From assembly GCA_023053575.1 (NCBI GenBank), contig JAKZAP010000020.1:14627998-14691997 (forward strand): a stretch of DNA of 64,000 nt, given 5' to 3'. Position 1 is the stretch's first letter, and the number at the start of each line of letters is the position of its first letter. Below, one piece after another: positions 33,288-45,224 of this stretch. Origin of the DNA: Branchinecta lynchi (Eukaryota; Arthropoda; Branchiopoda; Anostraca; Branchinectidae). The notes beneath the pieces were generated by a model that was given only the letters and a program-made list of their open reading frames with translations, made no database searches and was not told where the DNA came from. Both the position numbers and the translations under genes were made by a program.

Positions 33288-36265
33288 TTTTATGGCACTT
33301 GAGCTTACTCAAGTGCCATATAGCGATTGTAATTTCTGTCCGTCAGTCGGTCTGTCGGTCCCGGTTTTGCTAGTTCGGGCACTTCCAGATAAGCTAGGAC
33401 GATGAAACTTGGCAAGCATATCAGGAACTGGACCAGATTAAATTAGAAATTGTCGCTTCCTCGATCCGACCATCTGGAGGGGAGTGGAGGGAGGGGGAAT
33501 CCGGAAAAAATAGGAAAAATGAGATATTTTTAGCTTACGAACGGGTGATCGGATCTTAATGAAACTTAATACATGGAAGGACTTCGTGTCTCAGACCCTC
33601 CATTTTAAATCCAGACCGGATCCGGTGACACTGGGGGGAGTTAGAGGGGGAAACCGGAAATCTTGGAAAACACTTAGAGTGGAGGGATCCGAATGAAACT
33701 TGGTGGAAAGTACAAGCAAAAGTCCTAGATACGTGACTGATATAACCGGAACGGATCCGCTCACTTTGGGGGAGTTGGGGGGGGGAGAAGTCCGAATTTG
33801 CAGTGATCCCGCGAGTTTCGTGCATCCTGATGTGCTGGGACGATGGAAATTGACAGGCATGTCTGGGACCCGACCAGCTTAAATAGGAAATTATCAATTC
33901 CCCGATTCGACCATCTGGGGGGGGGGGGAGTGGAGGGAGGGTGAAGCCAAAATTTGAGGTATTTTTAGCTTGCGAACAGGTGCTCGGATCTTGATGAAAA
34001 TTGATATTTAGGATGACTTCGTGTCTCAGACACCTCACTTTAAATCCGGGCCGGATCCGATGAAACTGGGGGGAGTTGGAGGAGGGAACCGGAAATTTTG
34101 AGAAACGCTAAAAGTGGAGGGATCGGGATGAAACTTGGTGGGAAAAACAAGCACAGGTCCTAGAAACGTCATTGACATATCCGGACCGGATCAGGGCACT
34201 GTGGGGGAGTTGGGGTGGGGAACCGGAAATTTTGAGAAACGCTTAAAGTGGAGGGATCGGGATGAAACTTGGTGGGAAAAACAAGCACAGGTCCTAGACA
34301 CGTCATTGACATAACCGGACCGGATCAGGGCACTGTGGGGGAGTTGGGGTGGGGGTCCGGATTTCTAGCGATCCCGCGAGTTCGGCATACTTCCTGGTGT
34401 CCGAGGGCGATGAAATTTGGCAGGTATGTCAAGGATCCGAACAGATTGACTTGAGAACAGCCGTTTCCCCGACCCGACCATCGTGGGGGGAGTGGGGTGG
34501 GGAGTCCGGAATCTAGTGGCGTGCATAACTTTTGAACGGATGATCGGATCTTGATGAAAATTGATATTTAGGATGACCTTGTGTCTCAGACACCTCACTT
34601 TAAATCCGGGTCGGATCCGATGACACTGGGGGGAGTTGGAGGAGGGAACCGGAAATTTTGAGAAACGCTTAAAGTGGAGGGATCGGGATGAAACTTGGTG
34701 GTAAAAACAAGCACAGGTCCTAGACACGTCATTGACATAACCGGACCGGATCTGATGACACTGGGGGGAGTTGGAGGAGGGAACCGGAAATTTTGAGAAA
34801 CGATTAAAGTAGAGGGATCGGGATGAAACTTGGTGGGAAAAACAAGCACAGGTCCTCGACACGTCATTGACATAACCGGACCGGATCAGGGCACTGTGGA
34901 GGAGTTGGTGTGGGGGTCCGGATTTCTAGCGATCCCGCGAGTTCGGCATACTTCCTGATGTCCTAGGGCGATGAAACTTGGCAGGTATGTCAGGGATCCG
35001 AACAGATTGACTTGAGAACAGCCGTTTCCCCGACCCGACCATCGTGGGGGGGTGGGTGGATGGGGAGTCCGGAATCTAGCGGCGTGCATAACTTTTGAAC
35101 GGGTGATCGGATTTGAATGAAATTTGTCTGGTGAGCTATCGCCTTGGACGTTCAGTGTCACGTCCGAGTTGGGTCCGATACCTGTGGGGATGGGGGGGGG
35201 GGGGGTGGAAAACTCAAGAAACTCTAAAAGCAGAGGGATTGGGACGAAACTTAATGGATGGAACAAGCATTAGGCCTAGCTGAAATTGACGGAGCCAGAT
35301 GGTTTCGGGGCTCTGTGGGGGGAGTTGGAGGGGGTTTCCTGGAATTCCGGTAGTCGTGAGTTAGAATAGTTCCAGATGTAAAACGACAACGAAACTTTGC
35401 AGGCATATTAGCGACCCGAATTATCTTGACTTAAAAACCTGACACAACATACCCCCGGAAACTTCCGTTCCTAGATCCGAGCATTTTTGGGGGAGCAAGA
35501 GAAGAGAAATATGGACTTCTACAAATTGCGAACGAGTGGTCTGATTCGAGTGAAACTTCATGGGTGATACGAATCGATGGCCTCGACATGTAAAACATGC
35601 GTTCGAACCATATGCGACCATGATTAGGGGAATTGGGGGTGGGGGGACTTTTGGCATGCACAAAAACCAAACGGATGGACCGAATGAGATGTAATTCGAC
35701 AGTGCCGAGTTTATGCGGCCTAGATTTGTTATTTGGTGTCTGGGCCGGATTCGGCCAAGGTAGGGGGGGGGGGGGGTACTGGAAACTTGCAGATAGGCTA
35801 TGCTCCAATTTCAGTCAAACTTGATGAGGGAATTAAGAGATTGGGCCCGAACCGGCTCCGACAACGTTGGTGGGAAGGGGGGGGGGGGTTACCGGAACTT
35901 TCCAAAAATGCTCAGATTCGAGTGAAACTTGGTAGATGGTATAAACGAAGATGCTTTAGGTGGTCGATTTTTTTTTATTCCGAACCAGATTCGGCCACGG
36001 TAGGTGGAAATAGAGTGAGTACCGGAAATCGTGTAGCACGTCTAGGGATCAAACAAATGGATTTATTGGGATGAAAGTTTGAACATTCATGTGCATTTGC
36101 AATCGAGACGATGCCGGAACTGCTCAGAAATGAGTGAAACTAAATATCCTATTTCTATTTCCGAACGGCCATTTTGGATGGCGGGTGTATTTTGTGACGT
36201 TTTCATCTACTTTCTTGTACAGCCTACTCGTACAAGTGCCATATGAGCTCGTAGCTCTTGTTATT
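33288..36265 (-). repeat. R3 long repeat, left copy of an inverted pair
   Basis: Left end hairpin ATGGCACTTGAGCTTACTCAAGTGCCAT; right end AAGTGCCATATGAGCTCGTAGCTCTTGTT. About 3 kb of tandem modules, each with GATCGGATCTTAATGAAACTT or GGATGAAACTTGGTGGGAA, CCGGACCGGATC, GGGGGAGTTGG and CCGGAAATTTTGAGAAACG. Modules at 34080-34300 and 34640-34860 are nearly identical. Many open frames on both strands reflect the modules and none has a recognisable domain. Confidence 0.75.
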
Positions 36266-36902
36266 TTTTTTCGCGTACAGATCCCATACCTTTTTCTGTC
36301 CCACATACCAGTTTCAGGTGGTATCCTGTTTATGTAAATACATCGCATTTGTTAAGCAATGGTCAGAAAGCACATGCTGAGTTGTTTAATTTTCGATGCA
36401 AAACATTTTGTTTGTTTGGTATTCAACCGGTTCTCACGAACGTCTCTGGCAACGATGAAATGAGATCACCCGATGTTTTATGATTGAATGCCGGTAGATT
36501 CTGTGAAAACAAGAGTGCAAGCGCCAATAACAAAGTCACTGGAAACACTACAGTATATCAAGTCAGACACTAAAATATTCTAAATTGTTAGGCAACTGAA
36601 CTCGTTTTCATAAATAGAAAACCACATACCCAAGCGCCTATGTTTCAAACTGGTAAAATATTGCCCCGTCGGATAAATTGGTACATATGTAGTAATCAAA
36701 TTTTAATTAACGAGGGCCTTCAAATGTACTATTTTTGCTTAATTAAGTAAACAAAATTTGAGCTTTAGAAAATAAACGTACATAAAAGGGTTAGCCTGAT
36801 CCTTGAAAGGCCATATATGTTACAATTATAAAACGTCAAATAAATCAAAACAAGACATCTAAACGAAATTCACTCTTTTCTTTTCTTCGTACTCTAAATA
36901 AA
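36266..36902. other. Spacer between two inverted R3 copies
   Basis: AT-rich, no recognised repeat or gene. Ends at ACAAGAGCTGTAAGCTCATATGG, the start of the next copy. Confidence 0.4.
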
Positions 36903-39063
36903 CAAGAGCTGTAAGCTCATATGGCACTTGCATGGGTTAAGATATTTTGATTGATCAAAAGTAAGTTACGACTTTGCGGTTGAGATGCGCACTCTAAGGG
37001 AGCTTTAACTTCATTTGTAATCAAAACCCTTGAGGCAAAAATGCTAATGGGCTGATGGGCATCATGAAAATGCATATATTGCTTAAAAGTATTTTTTTTA
37101 CTTTGCGGTCAAGATTGGTACTTTAAGGAATAATCGGATTTGGGAAGTAGCAATTTCTAAGCAAATGTTGTTGAATCTCCCCAGCGAAGTTTCATCGTCC
37201 TAGCACATCTGGAAGTACCTTAACTCGCGATCACCGGAATCCGAGACCCCCCACCCTCCAACTCCACCAACAATACCCGGAGCCAATCCGGTACTTTAAA
37301 TGATTAATCCAGAGCATCTGTTTGTCATTCCCACGAAGTTCGATCCAGATCACACCAGTCTAAGCGGGTCAAATATTTTCCGCCCTCCCCCCAATAATTG
37401 CCGGATCCGGTCCGGAAATGAAAAAGATCACCAGAGAAAAATGTCCTCTGTTCACTTATTAAATTCAACTCGAATCCGATCACCCGTTCCAAAGTTACGC
37501 ATGACTCAATATTCCGGATTCCCCTCCCTCAACCCCCCTCCCGAAGATTATCATATCGAGGATTTTTTTTGTTATTCCAGGTCAGTTTGACCGGGTCCCT
37601 GATATGCCTTCCAAGTTTCGTCGTGAAAAAAAAAAAAAAACAGAATTCCGGGACGCCCCCCCCCCCCCCCCCTCAAGTGTCCGGATCCAGTCGAATTGTG
37701 TAAAAGATTTACATGGATCAGGTGTTTGTTCTTCCCAGCAAGTTTCACTCCAATACCATCATTCTAACCGTTTCTCGAGATTTCCGCCCCCCCCCCCCCC
37801 AGCTCCCCCACGGTGCCCGTAGCCAATCTGATTCAGTAAATGATTTACGTAGAGCATCTGTTTGTTCTTCCCATAAAGTTCCATCCCGATCTCTCCATTC
37901 CAAGCGGGTCACGTATCCCCCCCCCCAATAGTTGCCGAATCCGGTCCGGATATGAAAAAGATTACCGGAGCAATGTCCTCTGTTCAATTCTTAAATTTCA
38001 CTCGAATCCGATCACCCATTGCAAATTTACATGACTGAAAATTCCGGATCCCCCTACCTCCACTCCCCTCACCATTATCAGATCGACAAAAACTTTATTT
38101 TGAAGTCAGTTTGCTCGGGTCCCTGATATGCCTGCCAAGTTTCATCGTGAAAATCCCCAAAACCGCCATCACCGGAATTCCGGACCCCCACCCCCCACCC
38201 ACACACACACACCTATAAGTGTACAATGGTCTAAAGGATTTATCTAGAGCAGATGCTTGTTCTTCCCAGCAAGTTTCACTCCGATCCCTCCATTCTAACC
38301 GTTTCTTGAAACTTCCAGTATCCCCCCCCCCCTAACTCCCCCCTGGCTACCGAATCCGGTCAAGACTTTAAACGGGACAACACAGACATTTCATCTATTC
38401 AGTTATTAAGTTTCATTACAATCCTATCACCCGTTCGAAAGTTACACACTTCTCAATTTCCCGGATTCCCCTGCCCTCCACTCCCCCCAAAATGGTCTGA
38501 TCGGAAAACTGATTATTTCTAAGTTTGCTTGGTCGGGTCTCTGATATGCCTGCCAAGTTTCATTGTCCTAGCTCATTTGGAAGTACCCTAACTCGAAAAA
38601 GTGTTACAAAATGCCCTAAATTTTCAAGTTTCCAGCGCCCCCCACTCCCCCGCATATGGTCGGATCATGAAACTGATTATTTCCAGGTTAGTTTGGTCAG
38701 GTCCCTGATATGCCTGCCAAGTTTCATTGTCCTAGCTCATCTGGAAGTACCTTAACTCGAAAAAGTGTGACAAAATTTTCAAGTTTCCAGCGCCCGCCAC
38801 TCCCCCGCAAATGTTCCCTAACCCAAAAACTGTGACAAAATTTTCAAGTTTCCAGCACCCCCCACTCCCCCGCAAATCGTGAAACTGATTATTTCCAGGT
38901 TAGTTTGGTCGGGCCCCTGATAATACCTGCCAAGTTTCATTGTCCTAGCACATCTGGAAGTACCCTAACTCGAAAAAGTGTGACAAAAAACTCAGACAGA
39001 CCGACAGACGGAATTGTGATCGGTATATGGCACTTGAGCCAGAGGCTGCAAGTGCCATAAAAA
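36903..39063 (+). repeat. R3 long repeat, right copy of an inverted pair
   Basis: Starts AACAAGAGCTGTAAGCTCATATGGCACTTG. Has two units of the GATGCGCACTCTAAGG type, then modules rich in CCTGCCAAGTTTCATCGTCC, TCCGGTCCGGA and C runs, and ends with the hairpin ATGGCACTTGAGCC..GGCTGCAAGTGCCAT. Exon C starts 76 bp further on. Confidence 0.75.
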
Positions 39064-39138
39064 CAACAATGTAATAATACCTCAAAAAGGATACAAAAGA
39101 CGAAGTCGAGCTCTAAATAATTGTGTCTGTATTTTCAG

Positions 39139-39267
39139 GGAAAGACTGCTCGAAGAGCTCCAAAGGACTCGTGACCTGTTGGCGCAGTGTTTATCCCGAG
39201 TTAAGCAGCTGGAACTTCTTCAGGCTATTTCAGAGGAGCAGCACGGCGATGGTCCTGGAGACGGAAG
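39139..39267 (+). CDS. Exon C of the coiled-coil protein gene
   Basis: Acceptor TGTCTGTATTTTCAG, donor GGAAG|GTAAGC (near consensus). Enters phase 2 (exon B ends AG, giving AGG) and reads RERLLEELQRTRDLLAQCLS, RVKQLELLQAISEEQ, then a Gly/Asp-rich HGDGPGDG that ends the coiled coil. Leaves phase 2. Confidence 0.85.
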
Positions 39268-39395
39268 GTAAGCAGATACGCTAGAGGCGATTCTCGTCCC
39301 AAGCATTTCGCGAATGTGGGAATGGAAGTTATTTCGACGAGATAGTGTAGATCAGCGCTTCGAGAGCCCGAAATTTCCGTATTTCCAACTCCAAC

Positions 39396-39540
39396 CAAGG
39401 CCGTAACCTGGCCTTGGTTTTTCCAAGGCTTTTCCCTCCGATCTATGTGTTTTTTGTACTTTTTCGTCTGACCAGCAGGCAAAAAAAAACGAAAGTCACC
39501 CCCCCCCCCCCCCTGAAATAAATTCCTGGATACGGGCCTG
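39396..39540. mobile_element. H1-family MITE
   Basis: CAAGGCCGTAACCTGG left end, ATTCCTGGATACGGGCCTG right end, with TTTTTTGTACTTTTTCGTC and a C run. Flanks ACTCCAAC and TTTTCAAC match weakly. Confidence 0.75.
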
Positions 39541-41550
39541 TTTTCAACCTATTTGCTCCAAAAATTCAGGTTAGGGTGGTGAGAGGTTCCTTAACATTTG
39601 CTTTGTTATTTACCGTACGTTAGTACGTTATGACAACGTATTTAATGATTTCAGTCGGAATTCAGAGGTAGGAATCAGGAGATCGGAATTTGCTGTCAGA
39701 ATCCGGAGTTTGCGGAGTTCACTCCTCCTTTCCTGTTAGTAACATTAATTTTGATTTGGAACTTTTTTTAAAAATAAAGCAAATAAAAATAAGGTTTTCT
39801 GGGTTGTAATGAATTACCGTTGACAATTTTCCGGTTCGCGATATATCCGAAAATGTGCACTAAGGCAAAGTATACAATTCCCAAGGAAATATTTTGTGTA
39901 ACTTTAGTCAGATAAAAGGATATGCGCATCTCCTAAATTTTTTGGGCGCAAACTACTCAGCAGTATTTGGTTAGTTCATATCGATGATTACAATCTGGCA
40001 AAACATATTTTGTTAAAAAAAAATAGTTCTTATCTGTATAATTCTGACCAGTCTTTTATCCCTTTATTTATGAACTGAGTGCTCAAAACATTGATACATC
40101 CAAAGCTGATTATAAGAATTGCAAAGATGTCGATTAAATCATTATTTATTTATAGACCATATCCGAACCGACTACAACAAAACAAAACAAATAGTAAATA
40201 ATAAAGAAAAAGTAATGTAATCACTCAACGTCTGTCTCGCTTGCAGCACACTAAAGCAACATAGTAAGAAAAACATAAACATTAAGCAAAGCACATCTAT
40301 TTCCTATCTATCACCAGTGCTGATTAATTGCTCATCAGCTAATTAACCTCCTGGCGAACAAGTTACGGCTCTATTGTCTTCCACCAGAGAGCAATAAATC
40401 GGTCTTAAATTTGGACCTCCTCAATGCGTATTGTTTTTACACATACTGGACCTATTAGTAGTCCTACCTTAGATGGGCATCCATTAACTTATATTGGTGG
40501 CGGCTAGAGTCTTTGTATGACGATATATGGGCTGCGATAGGAACACTTTATGGGTAGCCCCGTGTTGTTATCGTCGAATTTGGAAACTGGAGTCGGTGGT
40601 CGGTGGTGTGTTTTAGCGGTCGCTAGATAAATGAGTGGAATGTCACTTTAATGGGGTGGTACTTTCGCAGAACCAAGAACAAATAAGCAAATAGAATCTC
40701 CGTCTTTGGTCCTGTGTATCGACTATACCTCGACAAAACGGAGCAGAGCTAGAACTACTTGCTGAGCTGTGAGTTGACGCCTGTCTACTTCCCTCCAGCT
40801 TCCCTCTTATGTCGGAGTCCCCTATAGTCACACCTGGTAATACCGGAGGTAATAAGATCGTCTTAGAGCATGGTCACACTGGGCTCAAAAGCCGTCTATT
40901 CCACAAACAATTGAAAATCCCTAGGGGACGTGAGATTTTATGGTCTTTGTGGCAGCTTGGGAAAATGAGCAGACTGCAATTAGGGGTCAATTAGGGTTCC
41001 TGTAACACAATTACACTCGCTGTTTTGCTCTAATTGATCTCCTGAATTTAAAACGACAACATTCAGAATTAGTTATATCTTGTTCTTTTTCTTTTTTCTA
41101 CTTTAACAACCCAAAAGGCAAGGACATGAGCCGGTGTGACCGAGCTCTTACGGTCAAAATTGGGAAGAAAAGACGCTGAATACGTAAGATAATCGAGATG
41201 GAGAAATCCATCTCCGCCATTTTGAAACGTATCTTTGGAGTGTTTGGACCAATCACAGACCAGTGTCACTGACTTTAGCCAGGTTTGTTTACCTTTGAGT
41301 GATGATGGTGGTAATATATCTTGAATTTCTTCGTTCCATGTGTGACCAGGATGAGACGTAAGAGTGGGTAATAACAAAGTTAAAGAACCAGATTACATAC
41401 AGAAGTGACTAAATGTGGCCCGGGCATTAGCCGCTTCTCGTTGGGAGGAAAATACTGTAGCATAGTGACGTCACGATGTTGAACAACCAGTCGCATACAC
41501 AAAAGTTTTCTTCTCCGGGGCTTTATTACTATGAGCTGTTTGTAGGTAAC
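39541..41550. other. Intron 3 DNA without recognised gene
   Basis: A-rich intron DNA. The open frames at 40809-40994 (plus) and 41069-41377 (minus) have neither domains nor matching splice phases. Confidence 0.35.
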
Positions 41551-42014
41551 GAGTTGTCCATATTCCTGTTCAGCGCTTCCAAGCGGACTAGTTTCTGTTA
41601 ATCCCCCCATGCCTCACCGTCATTACTTGGATCAGACATGGCAAAATAGATCCACAGGCTAGTGAGTGGAAAACCTGTCATCTGTGTCCCAGGTAATGGA
41701 GGTTTTACATATGTTTTAGCAGCAGAAAGGGAAAGTGACCCACTACCCTATGGATTCGACTTTTCACTATGTCTACACAAGTGTTGGTTAAGACATAGTA
41801 AAAAGTCGAATCCATAGGGTAGGGGGTTACTTTCACTTTCTGCTGCTGAAACATATGCAAAACCTCCAATACCTAGGACACAGATGACAGGTTTTCCACT
41901 CACTAACCTGTGGATCTATTTTACCATGTCTGATCCAAATAATGACGGTGAGGCATGGGGGGATTAACAGAAACTAGTCCGCTAGGAAGTGCTGAACAGG
42001 AATATGGCCAATTG
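41551..42014. repeat. 464-bp palindrome
   Basis: Two arms of about 215 bp, complementary nearly throughout: CCATATTCCTGTTCAGCGC pairs with the right arm GCTGAACAGGAATATGG, and ACTACCCTATGGATTCGAC with GTCGAATCCATAGGGTAG. The centre is CTATGTCTACACAAGTGTTGGTTAAGACATAG, itself with an 8-bp stem. Flanks give no clear target duplication. Confidence 0.8.
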
Positions 42015-42212
42015 TGATGTTCCACGTAGCTCCTAACCTCCGTTCATGTGCATCGGGCTGGGGATCGGGAATCTATTGACTACGCGTGGTTGTAGTACGA
42101 TTTACAGAAATCAGGTATCTGTATTTGTTCTTTGGTAATACTGTGTAGAAATAAGAATTAGTAAGAATTATAGTTTGACTATAACTTTGGATTGGCAATT
42201 GTAAATTAAATC

Positions 42213-42302
42213 AGCTAGATTTTATTATCTAATTAAATGTAGCTGACTTATCCGTTTTGAACCGTCAAATATGAATCGCAGTCAGCTTGGACTGAAGGAA
42301 TA
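42213..42302 (+). mobile_element. Hammerhead-element fragment without the core
   Basis: GTAGCTGACTTATCCGTTTTGA then CCGTCAAATATGAATCGCAGTC and the end AGCTTGGACTGAAGGAATAT, matching the right arm and tail seen at 48820-48850 and 51470-51495. The CTGANGAG box is missing. Confidence 0.65.
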
Positions 42303-42399
42303 TCTATAGAATAATTTAAAGAGTTGAAATGGTGATTAAAGTTTTGAAGTAAAATAAAATATATACGATATATAGATACATCGATAAATGTATCGGTCA

Positions 42400-42500
42400 C
42401 ACCCTGTACGTTGAAATAATGAATGAATGATTTATTACGCACTTTCGAAGGCTTAAAGTCCAATGGGCAGATCAGACAATCATGATACCACATTACCACC
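42400..42500 (-). mobile_element. Short LINE 3' tail
   Basis: Minus strand reads GCCCATTGGACTTTAAGCC, then GTGCGTAATAAA and (TCAT)n. A unique sequence followed by a short tetranucleotide tail is the form of CR1/L2-like 3' ends. Confidence 0.4.
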
Positions 42501-43799
42501 CCCTAGAATACAATGTTACGTCGAAATCAGCAGATTCCTGGACAATATATTTTCGCTAATATATTGTTTTTGCTGACTGCAGCCATTCTCCGATTTACTA
42601 GCTTAAATATAAGCGGAGTTTCTTTTTTCCTCATCCATTCGTTATTATTGTACACTCCGGATTTGCATTATTGACAAATATTCACGTTGACGGTGTTAAC
42701 TGAGAATTCCTTGTAAGCTCTGGAATCAGCTGCAAGTAGGTCGGTTATATTTGTACATTTTTGGCAGTGTTTGGCACTAAACACCAGTCAAACTCCTTTC
42801 CCTGTGGAGATAGCCACTTAATTTCACCAATCATTCCCTTTCGTCAAGTCCCCATTGACAATTCCCTCCTTGTACTCCTCCAGTTCTTCAAATCCACACA
42901 TGATATGAATAAGACTCATTTCCCTCTGCAATTGGGAAGAAATGTTGGTGTTTATTTGTTTGGTTGATGCTTCATTATCTTGATAGACAAAAACAGCTAG
43001 AAAGGATATTTCTCATCTTTTCTTCAGTTTACACTTTCGGTTCTGAATACTGATGATTCGGGAGAAATTCAGAAGAAGAAAAAACATCTACCTTATTTTG
43101 TAGGTAAAAGGCAGGGTTGGGGGCTCCAAGTTTGGCGTAGGGTGACGGACGTTTGCATAGAACATTTCATTTGGTGATAGGCTAACGTTTGGCATTGACT
43201 ATACAATAACTGTGTGTTGTAGTTCGATGTGGCACAAAATGAATCTTTAAATTTACTTTAAATCATTTTGACAAGTAAGTAAGTAAGGACCGCAGAAAAT
43301 ATTAAACACATAAAAAGACAGTAATTTTCAATCTTCGGCCAGGAAACAGTGAATAACGTCGCTCGCTGATTGGGCCCTGTTGTCCGTGATTTTTGAAAGT
43401 GAAGAGGAAACACCCAAAAGGGTAACACTTGCGTCTTGAATTTCTAACTTCTCCGGTGTATAGTTATGACTTAATTTCGACTAGTGGAGCAGGTGCTTTG
43501 CGTACCTAAAATAGCACGATTTCATGTTTTGTATCTCCTTCTTTCGCAGAACTTAGTTTGAGAAGTTATTACGACAGCTTACTGACACGTTTGGTGAGTG
43601 TGGCTCGGCTACGGTTACTAAGAGCAAATCGTCCGTGTAGGCTATTTAGCTGATGGCAGGGTCTTTATAAAGTAGGCAAGGTGTAAAGAATCGAGACAAG
43701 AAGATACGGCCAATTTGGAGATGTACGGAGATGGTGAACACCAGTTCGGACAGGACTAATCTCTGACAAGCTACGCTACCTTACCCTTTGAAAAGTCCC
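42501..43799. other. No recognised gene or repeat family
   Basis: AT-rich intron DNA. A candidate acceptor TTCTTTCGCAG at 43547-43557 and donor GTGAGT at 43594 frame a short segment, but joined to exon C it stops after two codons. Confidence 0.35.
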
Positions 43800-44270
43800 A
43801 TACATTCAGCTCCTAAAGCAATTTAATTTAGATACCCTTTCACGCCGCCGACTTCAACTTTGTATGAAGTTCGGTACATCTATATTCCAAAACCCAGTTC
43901 ACCGTGATATACCCCTGATCTTCTCCCCTCCCGAATTCGTCTTCCTCGTCAAGCTGCCAACCCTGTGCCTCGTTTAGAACCGGTGGTAGCTTTGCGAACA
44001 AGGTATGCTCAGAGTTTCGTCCCCTCGTTTCTTCGTTTATATAACTCGGAGCGCTTTTGAACGTTATTTTTTAGGTTATTTGTATTTTATTAATCTTAGT
44101 CTAGCATGTTATTGACCATATTTATCATAAGACGTCAGTATAGATGTCGCAAAATTGTATATATTTGTAGATTGTTCTGTTATGACGTTATGTTTTGACG
44201 TAAAAACAACCCATCGGCTTGTCCGTTATCTGTTTTTTTAGATTATATTGAATTGAATTGAACCTTACTG
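43800..44270 (+). pseudogene. 5'-truncated LINE 3' end
   Basis: Encodes LLKQFNLDTLSRRRLQLCMK then FGTSIFQNPVHRDIP, with frame decay afterwards, followed by a 3' UTR and the tail (TTGAA)n at about 44253-44268. The peptide matches LNLMTLSQRR..MRFG at 21200, so both come from one LINE group. Confidence 0.7.
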
Positions 44271-44485
44271 AAGAATTACCGTACGAAATTTGTTAACAGA
44301 TTGACAACAGCCAGAAGTAATGAGAGAAAATAGGTCCTGAGAATGCGTTATACTGTCAAAAACAGCAGCTGTATAGCTGTATCTATATAATATATATGAA
44401 TATTATACTTTAATTTCGCGGGTAGCCTGCTTCATCATTTTTGTCAATATGTGATGATCTTTCGCACAACTAGCGCTTGAACGGA

Positions 44486-44508
44486 ATATATATATATATA
44501 TATATCTA
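44486..44508. repeat. (TA)n microsatellite
   Basis: About eleven TA units. Confidence 0.9.
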
Positions 44509-44675
44509 TATCATTTATTTCCCATGGAAAACAAACAGATGGAGTACAAGAGAGAAAAAGAGACAAAAAACAGAAAACGTTATATACCTACACGTGACTG
44601 ATAAACAAAACAACAAATAAATATTCTTTGAGCCCAAGCTGACTTTGAAACATTTATTCAAACAATGTTTACAAC

Positions 44676-44751
44676 GGATACGTCAGCTATGATTTTTCAT
44701 CAGCGATATTTCGGCCCTTCTTGACAAGGGTCCTCGTCAGGCTGTCAATCC
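44676..44751 (-). ncRNA. Hammerhead ribozyme, type I, left arm
   Basis: Minus strand: GGATTGACAGC (stem I), CTGACGAG, GACCCTTGTCAAGAAGGGCC (stem II), GAAA, TATCGCTGATGAAAAATCATA, GCTGACGTATCC (stem I return). Stem I pairs over about ten positions with one A-A mismatch and one bulge. Predicted cleavage follows ATA before GCTGAC. Stem III is only two sure pairs. Confidence 0.8.
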
Positions 44752-44896
44752 TCTAGATCAACTGCGGGGAAGGAATCAAACCTGTAATCAGATTTGATTC
44801 CTTCCCCGCAAACCTGAATTCCTTCAAACCTGATTACAGGTTTGAAGGAATCAAACCTGTAATCAGGTTTGATTCCTTCCCCGCAGTTGATCTAGA

Positions 44897-44972
44897 GGAT
44901 TGACAGCCTGACGAGGACCCTTGCCAAGAAGGGCCGAAATATCGCTGATAGAAAATCATAGCTGACGTATCC
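44897..44972 (+). ncRNA. Hammerhead ribozyme, type I, right arm
   Basis: Stem I GGATTGACAGC, core CTGACGAG at 44908-44915, stem II ending GGGCC, GAAA at 44936-44939, stem III region to 44960, stem I return GCTGACGTATCC. Predicted cut between 44960 and 44961. Confidence 0.82.
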
Positions 44973-45224
44973 GTTGTAAACATTGTTTGAGTAAAAACAA
45001 CAAATTCACAAAGACGGGCACACCTACTGCTTCAGCACAGAAGCCCAAGGGTGGGAAGCAACTTTATAATTATCCCAATCCAAGCTGCATTGAACCAAAA
45101 CGACATTTTTCAACTAATTCTGGAAGGCGGACGTATTCCAAGATTTTGCTTTTGATACAAGAGACTGTAATTGGTCGATAGCTTTTGCAAAGGTCTGTGT
45201 CTTTCCCTCGCTTGACTTTTAATA

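Larger units (their letters stand above)
44619..44993. mobile_element. Full palindromic hammerhead element, 12-bp duplication
   Basis: AAAACAACAAAT flanks both sides (44607-44618, 44994-45005). The left end AATATTCTTTGAGCCCAAGC is followed by CATTTATTCAAACAATG and a minus-strand hammerhead; the centre has GGGGAAGGAATCAAACCTG palindromes; the right arm carries a plus-strand hammerhead and ends CATTGTTTGAGT. The arms are near-identical over about 130 bp. No coding capacity. Hammerheads in Penelope-like elements and small retrozymes are known; two in opposite arms of a short palindrome is the unusual part. Confidence 0.9.

Noticed and set aside
33556..35270. Several open frames of 90-165 codons on the minus strand
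   Set aside because: They repeat the R3 module in different frames, with Pro-rich low-complexity translations from G-rich DNA. No conserved frame between modules.
43558..43593. Possible exon between acceptor TTCGCAG and donor GTGAGT
   Set aside because: Joined to exon C (phase 2) it meets a TAG after two codons, and the segment has no coding style.
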